A stretch of DNA of 64,000 nt, taken from Cetobacterium_A somerae (GTDB lineage Bacteria > Fusobacteriota > Fusobacteriia > Fusobacteriales > Fusobacteriaceae). The notes beneath the pieces are model-generated. The model did no database searches and was not told the origin of the DNA. It worked only from the letters and a program-made list of their open reading frames with translations. Positions 1 to 8,529 of the stretch are shown here, piece by piece; within the stretch, counting starts at the first letter, position 1, and every line of letters starts with the position of its first letter. A program made the translations under genes and the position numbers. The DNA lies in the NCBI RefSeq assembly GCF_044784365.2, contig NZ_CP173065.2; one strand, written 5' to 3'.

Positions 1-65
1 TCTTTATAATCTACAATTGAATATCCAACGATTGCAGTACCTGGGTCAATACCTAAAATTCTCAA
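1..65 (-). CDS. ruvC: Crossover junction endodeoxyribonuclease RuvC, 5' end only
   Basis: Only the first 21 codons lie in the window; the gene runs off the left edge. On the minus strand a GAGGTGA ribosome site precedes a TTG start and the translation RILGIDPGTAIVGYSIVDYK. This is the RuvC N-terminus, whose D in IDPG is the first metal-binding catalytic aspartate. RuvC cuts Holliday junctions in the RuvABC resolvasome. It diverges from the heptose adenylyltransferase gene. ruvA is about 36 kb away, so the ruv genes are not one operon here. Confidence 0.85.
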   Translation of the reverse strand, partial: MRILGIDPGTAIVGYSIVDYK

Positions 66-138
66 AAAAATCACCTCTAAAATAGTTTAGCATGAGATAA
101 GAAAAAAAACTAGGAGATGTATATAAGTTTAAAAATTA

Positions 139-147
139 TGGTATAAT
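139..147 (+). promoter_or_regulatory. Extended -10 promoter for the rfaE2-tsaE-tsaB transcript
   Basis: The motif TGGTATAAT is a perfect -10 hexamer with the TGn extension, about 38 bases before the first start codon. No good -35 hexamer is visible 16-18 bases upstream, which fits an extended -10 promoter. Confidence 0.55.
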
Positions 148-184
148 AGAAAACATAAAAAGGTAGCATAATAGGAGAGTATAT

Positions 185-646
185 ATGATTTTAAAAAGAG
201 CTATGGCAGCGCAAATAATAGAAGAGTTAAAGATGCAAAATAAAAAAGTAGTTTTTACAAATGGGTGTTTTGACATTCTACATGTAGGACATTTAACATA
301 TTTAAATGAGGCTAAAAGACAAGGGGATATACTTGTTGTTGGAGTAAATTCAGATGCGTCTGTAAAAAGATTAAAAGGTGAAAGTAGACCAATTAATAGT
401 GAAGTAGATAGAGCTGAAATGCTTTGTGGTTTAAAAGCTGTAGATTATACAGTTATATTTGAAGAAGATACTCCTTGTGAGTTATTAGATGAATTAAAAC
501 CTTCAATTCATGTAAAAGGAGGAGATTATACAAAAGATGATCTTCCAGAGACAAAAATTGTAGAGAAAAATGGTGGAGAAGTTAGAATTTTAGGATTTGT
601 AGAGGGGAAGTCTACAACGAACATAGTTAATAAGATACAAGGGTAG
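185..646 (+). CDS. rfaE2: D-glycero-beta-D-manno-heptose 1-phosphate adenylyltransferase (RfaE domain II)
   Basis: This 153-residue cytosolic nucleotidyltransferase adenylylates heptose 1-phosphate to ADP-heptose for the LPS inner core. The HxGH nucleotide-binding signature lies in GCFDILHVGH (residues 27-36). It is followed by VVGVNSDASVKRLKG and RPI, typical of RfaE domain II. In enterobacteria this domain is fused to a sugar kinase (HldE); here it stands alone, so a separate kinase is expected elsewhere. The ATG follows an AGGAGAG ribosome site. It heads an operon with tsaE 7 bases downstream and implies a diderm cell with heptose-containing LPS. Confidence 0.9.
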   Translation: MILKRAMAAQIIEELKMQNKKVVFTNGCFDILHVGHLTYLNEAKRQGDILVVGVNSDASVKRLKGESRPINSEVDRAEMLCGLKAVDYTVIFEEDTPCELLDELKPSIHVKGGDYTKDDLPETKIVEKNGGEVRILGFVEGKSTTNIVNKIQG

Positions 647-653
647 GTGAATT

Positions 654-1130
654 ATGAAAAAAATATTAACATTTGATGAAATTAATATATTAGCTAAAAA
701 ACTAGCAGATTATGTTTCACCAAATACAGTAGTAGCTCTAATAGGTGATTTAGGAACAGGGAAAACAACGTTTACAAAAACTTTTGCAAAAGCTTTTGGG
801 ATAATGGACAATTTGAAAAGTCCGACATTTAACTATGTTTTAGAGTACTTGGATGGAAGATTACCTCTTTATCATTTTGATGTATATAGATTAGGAAGTC
901 CAGAAGAGATTTATGAAATTGGTTATGAAGATTACATAAATAATGATGGAGTAGCTCTTATAGAGTGGGCAAATATAATTGAAAGTGAGTTGCCTAAAAA
1001 ATATATAAAGATAGAGTTTGAATATGCTTTAGATAAAGAAGAGCAAGAGGTCAGAAGCGTTAGCTTAGAGTATATAGGAGATAAAGAAAAAGAGGAGGAG
1101 ATGTTAAAATATGTTGATTTTAGCAATTGA
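654..1130 (+). CDS. tsaE: tRNA t6A37 threonylcarbamoyladenosine biosynthesis ATPase TsaE
   Basis: This 158-residue P-loop protein is needed for t6A formation at A37 of ANN-decoding tRNAs, working with TsaB, TsaC and TsaD. The Walker A motif GDLGTGKTTF lies at residues 31-40, followed by the family-typical SPTFNYVLEY and HFDVYRL. The start follows a GGTGA ribosome site. Its last 20 bases overlap the start of tsaB in another frame, suggesting translational coupling. The C-terminal tail is slightly longer than usual. Confidence 0.93.
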   Translation: MKKILTFDEINILAKKLADYVSPNTVVALIGDLGTGKTTFTKTFAKAFGIMDNLKSPTFNYVLEYLDGRLPLYHFDVYRLGSPEEIYEIGYEDYINNDGVALIEWANIIESELPKKYIKIEFEYALDKEEQEVRSVSLEYIGDKEKEEEMLKYVDFSN

Positions 1131-1782
1131 TACATCTACAAATATAGGAACAGTAGCTATTTATGATAATAAAAAAGGCGTTGTTGGAGAAATAACTTTG
1201 AATGTAAAGCAAAACCACTCAGCAATAACAATGACAACAATAGATACATTATTTAATTTAACTGGGATAGATAAAAAAGAGATTGATAAAATTGCTGTAA
1301 GTACAGGGCCAGGTTCATTTACTGGAATAAGAATTGGAGTAGGGTTAGCTAAAGGCTTAGCATACGCTTTAAAAAAGCCAATTGCTGGAATAAATGAACT
1401 AGATTTACTTGCGAATACATATAATGGTGATAAAAAAGTTATAGCAATGTTAGATGCAAGAAAGGAAAGAGTATTCTCTGGAGTATATAAGAAAAAGAAT
1501 GATGCCTTTATGTTAGATGGAGAATATATGGCTGAAGAACTAGAGAATATATTAAATATTGTGGATGAAGAAACTGTATTTGTTGGAGATGGAGCATCTA
1601 CATACGAAGATATAATAAGAGAAAAACTAGGAGATAAATGTATATTTATTAAAAAATCTTTAAATATATCTAGAGCTTCTTTATTAGCTGAATTAGCTGA
1701 AAATAAAGAGGATAATTTATTTACTCTTGAGCCATACTATGTAACAAAATCTCAAGCTGAAAGAGAAAAAGAAGGTAAATAA
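1111..1782 (+). CDS. tsaB: tRNA t6A37 biosynthesis protein TsaB
   Basis: This 223-residue ASKHA-fold protein is the non-catalytic partner that scaffolds TsaD and TsaE in the t6A complex. The N-terminal ILAIDTSTNIGTVAIYD phosphate loop and the STGPGSFTGIRIG motif identify the family. Length matches the usual 220-235 residues. It begins inside tsaE behind a GAGGAG ribosome site. tsaD is not in the window. Confidence 0.93.
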   Translation: MLILAIDTSTNIGTVAIYDNKKGVVGEITLNVKQNHSAITMTTIDTLFNLTGIDKKEIDKIAVSTGPGSFTGIRIGVGLAKGLAYALKKPIAGINELDLLANTYNGDKKVIAMLDARKERVFSGVYKKKNDAFMLDGEYMAEELENILNIVDEETVFVGDGASTYEDIIREKLGDKCIFIKKSLNISRASLLAELAENKEDNLFTLEPYYVTKSQAEREKEGK

Positions 1783-1798
1783 ATATCGAGGTGGGCTT

Positions 1799-4387
1799 AT
1801 GAACTCTTTTAAATTGAAAGATGGAATCTATTGGATTGGAGCATTAAATCCAGATCTGAAAGTGTTTGATGTGATTATGGAGACTCAATTTGGGACGACG
1901 TATAACTCTTATTTAGTTAAGGGTGATAAAAAAATAGCAGTTTTCGAAACTGTAAAAGAAAATAAATTCCAAGAGTTTTTAGAAAGATTAAAAACATGTT
2001 TAGATGACATCAGTAAAATTGATTATATTGTATTAAACCATACAGAACCAGACCATTCAGGATCTGTTGGAAAATTATTAGATTTAGCACCAAATGCTAA
2101 AGTTGTTGGATCAAAAAATACAATTGAGTTTTTAAGAGGTATACTAAATAAAGATTTTCCTCATATAATTGTAGGACAAGATGACACCATATCTTTAGGA
2201 AATAAAACGTTAAAATTTATATCAGCACCATTTTTACATTGGCCAGATTCAATGTATACTTATATAGAAGAGGATAAATATCTAGTGACATGTGATTCAT
2301 TTGGTTCTCATTTTAGTTTTGATGGTATATTATTATCAAAAGTTCCAGTTGAAAGACATAAAGATTATATGGTTGCTTTAAGATACTATTATATGTGTAT
2401 ATTTTCACCTTTTAGAAAATATATGTTAGAAGGAATTGAAAAAATTAAAGATTTAAAGATTGATGCAATACTTCCAGGGCATGGTCCTGTTTTAGATATT
2501 GATATCGATAAGATGATACAAACATATAAAAATTGGTCAACAGTAAAAAATCCAAATGAATTTAAAAGTATTATAATCCCATATGCAACAGCTTATGGAT
2601 ATACAAGAGAGCTAGCTCAAGAAATTGAAAAAGGAATAAAAGATTACAATTCTACTATAGAAGTAAAAAGTTATGATTTAAATATAGATAACTTTGGAAA
2701 ATTAGAAGGTGAGATTTTAAGAGAATTTCAATGGGCAGATGGGATACTATTTGGAAGCTGTACTATAAACGGAGATACGTTGCCGGTTATTTGGAATCTT
2801 TTAACATCGTTAAACCCAATCGTTCATGGTGGAAAATATGTATCAGCTTTTGGAAGTTATGGGTGGAGTGGAGAAGCTGTTCCTAATATAATTTCTAGAT
2901 TAAAAGAACTTAGAATGCATGTTATAGATGGGATGAAAGTTAATTTTAGAGCATCTAGAAAAGATTTAGATACAGCATTTGAATTTGGAAAAGAGTTTGC
3001 AAAGCATATGTGTTTGAAAACACTCCCAGAAAAGGTGGTGGATACAGTTATGGAGAATTTAAATCCAGATAGAAAATTAATGAGATGGACATGCAGTGTT
3101 TGTGGAGAATCTTATGTTCAAATTGATCCCCCAGAGGTTTGCCCAGCATGTGGAGTTGGAAGAGAATTCTTTGTACCATCGCCGCTAGATAAAAAAATTG
3201 AAAAAAGTGATGCTGAAGAAAAAATAGTTATAATAGGTGGAGGAATTGCAGCTTTATCTACTGCTCAAGTAATTAGAGAAAGAAATGACAAAGCTAAGAT
3301 AGTTATTTTATCTAAAGAGAAAGAGTATCCATATTATAGAACATTATTGTCTGAAATGATTGGAGAAAATATTTCAAGAGAAAAATTCTTAGTAAAACCA
3401 GAAGAGTGGTATAAAGATAAAAAAATTGAAATCTCTTTGAAAAAAATAGTGGAGGATATAGATTCTAAAAATAAAATTATAAAAACAGAAGATGGACAAG
3501 AAATATCGTATGATAAACTTGTTATAGCTACAGGAGCAAGAGCAATGGTTCCAAGCATTGGTAACTCTCATTTAGAAGGAATATTTACTGTTAGAAATAA
3601 AGAGGATGTAGATGCAATTAAAAATTATTGCATTGGAAAGAAAAAAGCTGTTGTAATAGGTGGAGGAGTTTTAGGATTAGAATCAGCATGTGGACTTCAG
3701 AAATTAGGATTAGAAGTTACTGTTGTTGAGATGATGCAAAGAATGCTTCCAAGACAACTTGATGAAGAAGGGTCAAAAATATTTGAAACATGTATTAATA
3801 AAAGTGATATAAAACTTTATAAAAACTCTAAAGCAGAAAAATTTGATGGAACTCAAAAAGTAGAGGGAATTCATTTAGATAGTGGAGAAGTAATCGAAGC
3901 AGATATTGTTATAATTAGTTCAGGAATAATTCCTAATAAAGAGTTAGCTGAAAAAGCAGGTATTGCTATTAATAGAGGGATAATTGTTAATGAAAAAATG
4001 GAAACATCTGTAAAAGATATTTATGCTTGTGGAGATGTGGCTGAGTATAAGGGAAATGTAATTGGATTATGGCAAATATCTTCAGATCAAGGAAAAGTAG
4101 CAGGACTTAATTCTATCGGAATTGAAGAAAAATATGAAGATAAAATACAACCAGTTACTTTTGAAGGAATGGGAACAAAAATATTCTCAGCAGGTGGTGT
4201 TTTAGAAACTCAAGATTCGATTTGTGAAAGAGATTATGATGATTTAATTTATAAAAAATTAAACTTTAAAAATAATGAATTATCATCTGGAATATTAATT
4301 GGAGATATAGAAAAAGGTATAGTTATAATTAAAGGATTAAAAGATAAAGAAAAAAAAGGAAATCTATTAAAAAAGTTCTATAAATAG
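1799..4387 (+). CDS. Flavodiiron protein fused to rubredoxin and NADH:rubredoxin oxidoreductase
   Basis: An 862-residue three-part enzyme predicted to reduce O2 to water (or NO to N2O) with NADH electrons in the cytosol. Residues 1-250 are a metallo-beta-lactamase-like diiron domain with the ligands HxExDH (H81, E83, D85, H86), H147, D166 and H228. Residues about 255-400 are a flavodoxin-like FMN domain. A rubredoxin follows with C432/C435 and C448/C451. Residues about 475-862 are an FAD/NAD-binding reductase with IIGGGIAALS, a second GGGVLGLES motif and YACGDVAEY. Similar parts occur as separate genes or two-part fusions (FprA, FlRd, NROR); here the whole electron chain is one polypeptide. 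It lies 16 bases after tsaB and probably shares its transcript. Confidence 0.9.
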   Translation: MNSFKLKDGIYWIGALNPDLKVFDVIMETQFGTTYNSYLVKGDKKIAVFETVKENKFQEFLERLKTCLDDISKIDYIVLNHTEPDHSGSVGKLLDLAPNAKVVGSKNTIEFLRGILNKDFPHIIVGQDDTISLGNKTLKFISAPFLHWPDSMYTYIEEDKYLVTCDSFGSHFSFDGILLSKVPVERHKDYMVALRYYYMCIFSPFRKYMLEGIEKIKDLKIDAILPGHGPVLDIDIDKMIQTYKNWSTVKNPNEFKSIIIPYATAYGYTRELAQEIEKGIKDYNSTIEVKSYDLNIDNFGKLEGEILREFQWADGILFGSCTINGDTLPVIWNLLTSLNPIVHGGKYVSAFGSYGWSGEAVPNIISRLKELRMHVIDGMKVNFRASRKDLDTAFEFGKEFAKHMCLKTLPEKVVDTVMENLNPDRKLMRWTCSVCGESYVQIDPPEVCPACGVGREFFVPSPLDKKIEKSDAEEKIVIIGGGIAALSTAQVIRERNDKAKIVILSKEKEYPYYRTLLSEMIGENISREKFLVKPEEWYKDKKIEISLKKIVEDIDSKNKIIKTEDGQEISYDKLVIATGARAMVPSIGNSHLEGIFTVRNKEDVDAIKNYCIGKKKAVVIGGGVLGLESACGLQKLGLEVTVVEMMQRMLPRQLDEEGSKIFETCINKSDIKLYKNSKAEKFDGTQKVEGIHLDSGEVIEADIVIISSGIIPNKELAEKAGIAINRGIIVNEKMETSVKDIYACGDVAEYKGNVIGLWQISSDQGKVAGLNSIGIEEKYEDKIQPVTFEGMGTKIFSAGGVLETQDSICERDYDDLIYKKLNFKNNELSSGILIGDIEKGIVIIKGLKDKEKKGNLLKKFYK

Positions 4388-4401
4388 GTAGTAAATTAAA
4401 A

Positions 4402-4430
4402 TTGACAAAAATAGTTGTCTATGTTAAAGT
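4402..4430 (+). promoter_or_regulatory. Promoter of trxA
   Basis: TTGACA (4402-4407), a 17-base spacer and TAAAGT (4425-4430) stand 45 bases before the trxA start. Confidence 0.6.
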
Positions 4431-4474
4431 ACAAATATATTTAAAGGAATATTTTCCATATTAAGGAGGAAAAA

Positions 4475-4789
4475 ATGGGAAAGGTTTTAAGTTTAAATAA
4501 TTCAAATTTTAAAGGTGAAGTTATTGAATCAAAAGGATTAGTATTAGTTGATTTCTGGGCTGATTGGTGTGGGCCTTGCAAAATGTTAGCGCCAATTTTA
4601 GAAGAGCTTTCAGGAGAAACTGAAGCAAAAATCTGTAAGGTAAATGTAGATGAAAGTGGAGACTTAGCAGGAGATTACGGAATTAGAAGTATTCCAACAA
4701 TGATTATATTCAAAGATGGAGTTAAAGTTGATCAAATAGTTGGGTTAAGACAAAAATCAGAGCTTTTAGAAAAATTGAATTCTTATTAA
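4475..4789 (+). CDS. trxA: Thioredoxin
   Basis: A 104-residue cytosolic disulfide reductase of normal length. The active site WCGPC has C32 and C35, and the cis-proline motif SIPTMIIF follows near residue 75. The ATG follows a strong AAGGAGG. It has its own promoter and terminator, so it is monocistronic. No thioredoxin reductase gene lies next to it; the flavodiiron fusion upstream is functionally close (redox and oxygen defence). Confidence 0.96.
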   Translation: MGKVLSLNNSNFKGEVIESKGLVLVDFWADWCGPCKMLAPILEELSGETEAKICKVNVDESGDLAGDYGIRSIPTMIIFKDGVKVDQIVGLRQKSELLEKLNSY

Positions 4790-4800
4790 AATAATAAATA

Positions 4801-4827
4801 AAAAGGTTGCTACTGGCAACCTTTTTT
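4801..4827 (+). terminator. Rho-independent terminator after trxA
   Basis: A 10-bp stem (AAAAGGTTGC with GCAACCTTTT), a 5-base loop and a T run. Confidence 0.85.
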
Positions 4828-4833
4828 GTTTTA

Positions 4834-4842
4834 TGGTATAAT
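4834..4842 (+). promoter_or_regulatory. Extended -10 promoter of the lptD-thrS unit
   Basis: TGGTATAAT lies immediately after the trxA terminator and 35 bases before the lptD start. It is the same nonamer as at 139-147. The -35 region would fall in the terminator stem and has no good match. Confidence 0.5.
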
Positions 4843-4877
4843 TGAAATTAACATAAAATGGGAAAATGGGAGGGCCA

Positions 4878-7800
4878 ATGAAAAGTAAAATCTATTTAAT
4901 TTTAGCTTTAATGGTTGTTGCTATAACCAGTTTAAAAGCACAAACAGAAAAGATTGATGATTTACAAAATGAAGTTGAGATAGACTTGAATTCAGATACG
5001 ATGACTTCGACAGACGGAGTAAATGTAAGATATGGATCTTTAAAGTTAAAAGCTTTTGAAGTTAAAGTTGACAGAGAGAAAAATAGAGCTTATATTCCAG
5101 GAGAGTTCTATCTAGAAGCAGATGAGCCTACAGGAAAATTGAGAATGGACTCACTAAATGGAGAGTTTGATACAGAGGGGAAAACTGGAAGTTTTGGTAA
5201 AAGTTTTGGATATCTTGAAGTTGGTCAGGTAACTGGTGCAGAAAAGCCAAATGATAGAATCTATTTTGGTGGAAATAAAACAGAGTACTTAAATGGGAAA
5301 ACTTATTTAAGAGATGCATGGTTTACAACAGATCCTAAAATTCTTGAGAATAGAAACCCAGAAGAAGTTGGTTACCATTTACAATCTGATACAATAGTAA
5401 TTGAACCAGATAAACAAGTAACCTTTAGAAATACAAATCTTTTCATAGGAGATACAGATGTAATCCCATTTTCATTACCTTGGTATAGATTTAATATAAG
5501 ACAAGGTTCAGAAGTTCCTTTATTCCCAAGTTGGGGAAATGATGATGACTACGGATGGTTTATAACATCAGGGGTTTTATGGGGAGATAAAGATAGTAAA
5601 TTTAAAGGTGGTATAGCACCAAAATTTGGAGATAGAATAGGACTTTTAATAGGTAGAATGGAAAATTGGTATGATTTTGGAACCTATGGAAAAGGACAAT
5701 TAAATATTAATGATTGGTTAATAGATAAAAAAGCCGATGGAAATGATGTAGAAAGAAACTTCAATAGATGGGATTTCAATTACAATCATAACTATTCTGG
5801 TGAATATGGATTCTTTAATTTAAATTATAAGAACGCAACATATAACATGATTCCAACTTTAGATGATGCGATAGATAAGTATTTTTATGGTCCAGGAAAC
5901 CAAGGAAGACCAGGCAATACATGGAAATATGTTGATGGTATACCAGATCGTGGTGGAAGTTTAGGATTCTATACTTTAAATACAGAGTTAACAAATTTAG
6001 GAGAAGATAAAGATATTAGCATTAAAGCTGATGTAAATCTTGTTTCTGATAAAAAAGTATATGGAGTAATAGTAGCAGATCAATTGGATGATATGGACTA
6101 TGGATCATCGTCAGACTATGATTTAACAAGCGATGTATCTATAAAGAAAGAAAATGATAGATATTCAGTAGGAGCATATTATAACTATCTTTATGATATG
6201 GATCCAGGATCTACAAAACAAGACTTGCAGTCAAGAGCTGAGAATTTTGGATTTAATTTTAATGATAAAGTAAATAAGATTAATATATCTTATGATGATA
6301 AAACAGGAAATAAATTCAGAGAGTTAAACTCTTGGGAAAGAGATCCAAATTTTAGTAAATTAGATAATCAAGGCTTTTATGGAATAAAGTTTGATTATAC
6401 TCCATGGACTGTAGAACAATATAGTATATATGATAGCAAGGATCTAAAGACCTCTTTAGGTGAATATCATCTATATAAAGATGTATTCTATAAAGTTGGG
6501 TATGATTATACTGAGTTTGAGCATAAACTAAACTTACAAAATGATCCATTTAGAAAAACTGCTTTATTTGATGGAACTACAAAAACTAATAATTATAGAG
6601 ATTTACAATATAATAGATATGAAAATATTATTTATAATAAAACATCTGAGAATAGAGCTTACGTAGACTTTATGTATGATTCATTAAAGCTAACAATAGC
6701 TGGAGGTAATACAAAAGAAGAGATATGGGATAGAGAAGGGATTTATCACTATGGTGATATAAATAATCCTTGGGATAGAAGTGCATATAGAATATATGTA
6801 AATAACTCAAATTTCTATGAAGTAGGTTTATCTGATGAAAAACTATCGCTATCAAGACTTGGAAATCTAGAAGTATATGGAAATGTAAGATTTGATCAGT
6901 ATGATAAAGGGTATGATAATTTAGCTGACAAAGAGATATCAACAGATGATAGTTCAACTAGATATAGAGCTGGATTTACTCATAATGTAACTATATTTGA
7001 TAATAGTGAAAACAAAGAGAGAAAAACAGATTTATCTTTATTAAATAGATTAACTTATATGTTCCAAGAGTATTCTTATAACTCAGATTCAAAAATTACT
7101 AAAGATGTAAGAATGGCTCAAAAGGATAATATTCAACAGGTTACAGATACTGTTACATTTGATTTAGGAAATACTGAAACTGTATATAAAGTTGATTATA
7201 AAGAGATAAAAAGAGCAAGTAATGACAATAAAAAAGGTGAAATATTAAATCAAAATTTAGATTTCTTAATTGATGATAAAAATAGTTTTGGTTTAGAATA
7301 TGGTTCAGATAAAAGATTTACAGATTATAATAAAAAAGATGAAAATCATAATGATTTGACTTTTGAGAATTATGGTGCTAATTACAGATATGCAAATAAC
7401 TATTTCTATTATAAAAATCGTAGAATAGATTCTAGTATCTGGGAAATAGAAAATGTAAATAATGCTGAAGAAAAAATTAGAGAAGATGTCTATGGTTATA
7501 CTTATGATTTTGGAAAAAATAAATTAAATTTAGAGTATATTCAAGGTAAAGATGAAAGAGATGAGTTGGGAGCAAAAGTAATTAATACTAAAAATAAAAC
7601 TTATTCAGTTTCATATTTAGTAGGTGGAGATGTAGAGCATTTATATAGAGCTAGCTATGAAGATTATAAAAATGCGGGTGAATGGAATCCTACGTTAAGT
7701 AGATATAACTCAGATATAGTTTATTTAGCTTATACTTATAAAGATAAGAGATTTACAGATGCAGAATTAGTTTCATATGCATCTTCAGAGTATAATAAAA

Positions 7801-8501
7801 CTCCAGATCAATTATCCCAAGTTGAAATAGACAGAATTAGACAAGTTCTTGAAGATAGAGAAAATTCTAGAGCTAGAACATTTAATTTAAATAGAATAAT
7901 TGACGATAGAACATATTTTGGAGATTATAAAAGAGGTTTCCATGCTTCTTTAATGATGCAAAGAAATGATAAGAGATATGAAATGACTGGTGATTACTTG
8001 AAGTCATTGGAGGAGTTAGAAGGAAGATTGTTCTATTCGTACAATAGAATAGGATTAGGTTATATTTATAATCAAAAATCTAATTATACAAACTATGGAG
8101 TATCAGATGAGAAAAAATTAGATTGGAGAGATTCAGAAAGAGAGCATGAGTTTAGTTTAAATGCTAAAGTTGGAAAACCAAGTGAAGGTTGGAGAACAAA
8201 AGCATATGTTAAATTCTATGATCAACTTGGAGGACAAGGTGATAATGGAAGAAGTACTTTTGATGGATTTGGTGTTGAGATAGGAAAAGAGTTTGGATAC
8301 TATGAGTGGGCAGTGGCTTATGAAAGAGATTATTCATATAGAACTAAAGACTATGAATGGAGTATGGCTATCCAATTTAAACTATTAACATTCCCAACAA
8401 GTAATATATTCGGATTAGGTGCAACAACTGACCAAAATAAAAAGACAACTCCAGATACATATCTATTTAATGGAATTAAAATAGATGATCTAGAGGATTA
8501 A
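4878..8501 (+). CDS. lptD: LPS-assembly protein LptD-like outer-membrane beta-barrel
   Basis: About 1207 residues. The N-terminal signal peptide MKSKIYLILALMVVAITS ends near SLKAQ. Residues about 30-200 resemble the OstA/LptA-like jellyroll domain. The rest is a long Tyr/Asp/Asn-rich stretch of alternating amphipathic strands expected for a 26-stranded barrel. LptD with LptE places LPS in the outer leaflet. I chose the ATG at 4878 because GGGAGG precedes it at proper spacing; an ATG four codons earlier lies on the ribosome site. I see no cysteine in the whole protein, whereas E. coli LptD relies on two disulfides. It ends in a polar tail (GIKIDDLED) after the last strand. The family call rests on the N-terminal region and overall shape. 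Confidence 0.75.
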   Translation: MKSKIYLILALMVVAITSLKAQTEKIDDLQNEVEIDLNSDTMTSTDGVNVRYGSLKLKAFEVKVDREKNRAYIPGEFYLEADEPTGKLRMDSLNGEFDTEGKTGSFGKSFGYLEVGQVTGAEKPNDRIYFGGNKTEYLNGKTYLRDAWFTTDPKILENRNPEEVGYHLQSDTIVIEPDKQVTFRNTNLFIGDTDVIPFSLPWYRFNIRQGSEVPLFPSWGNDDDYGWFITSGVLWGDKDSKFKGGIAPKFGDRIGLLIGRMENWYDFGTYGKGQLNINDWLIDKKADGNDVERNFNRWDFNYNHNYSGEYGFFNLNYKNATYNMIPTLDDAIDKYFYGPGNQGRPGNTWKYVDGIPDRGGSLGFYTLNTELTNLGEDKDISIKADVNLVSDKKVYGVIVADQLDDMDYGSSSDYDLTSDVSIKKENDRYSVGAYYNYLYDMDPGSTKQDLQSRAENFGFNFNDKVNKINISYDDKTGNKFRELNSWERDPNFSKLDNQGFYGIKFDYTPWTVEQYSIYDSKDLKTSLGEYHLYKDVFYKVGYDYTEFEHKLNLQNDPFRKTALFDGTTKTNNYRDLQYNRYENIIYNKTSENRAYVDFMYDSLKLTIAGGNTKEEIWDREGIYHYGDINNPWDRSAYRIYVNNSNFYEVGLSDEKLSLSRLGNLEVYGNVRFDQYDKGYDNLADKEISTDDSSTRYRAGFTHNVTIFDNSENKERKTDLSLLNRLTYMFQEYSYNSDSKITKDVRMAQKDNIQQVTDTVTFDLGNTETVYKVDYKEIKRASNDNKKGEILNQNLDFLIDDKNSFGLEYGSDKRFTDYNKKDENHNDLTFENYGANYRYANNYFYYKNRRIDSSIWEIENVNNAEEKIREDVYGYTYDFGKNKLNLEYIQGKDERDELGAKVINTKNKTYSVSYLVGGDVEHLYRASYEDYKNAGEWNPTLSRYNSDIVYLAYTYKDKRFTDAELVSYASSEYNKTPDQLSQVEIDRIRQVLEDRENSRARTFNLNRIIDDRTYFGDYKRGFHASLMMQRNDKRYEMTGDYLKSLEELEGRLFYSYNRIGLGYIYNQKSNYTNYGVSDEKKLDWRDSEREHEFSLNAKVGKPSEGWRTKAYVKFYDQLGGQGDNGRSTFDGFGVEIGKEFGYYEWAVAYERDYSYRTKDYEWSMAIQFKLLTFPTSNIFGLGATTDQNKKTTPDTYLFNGIKIDDLED

Positions 8502-8529
8502 TATATTTATAGAAGAAAAGGAGAAAAAC

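Noticed and set aside
8502..8529. A T-box leader for thrS
   Set aside because: Only 28 bases separate lptD and thrS, too short for any T-box.
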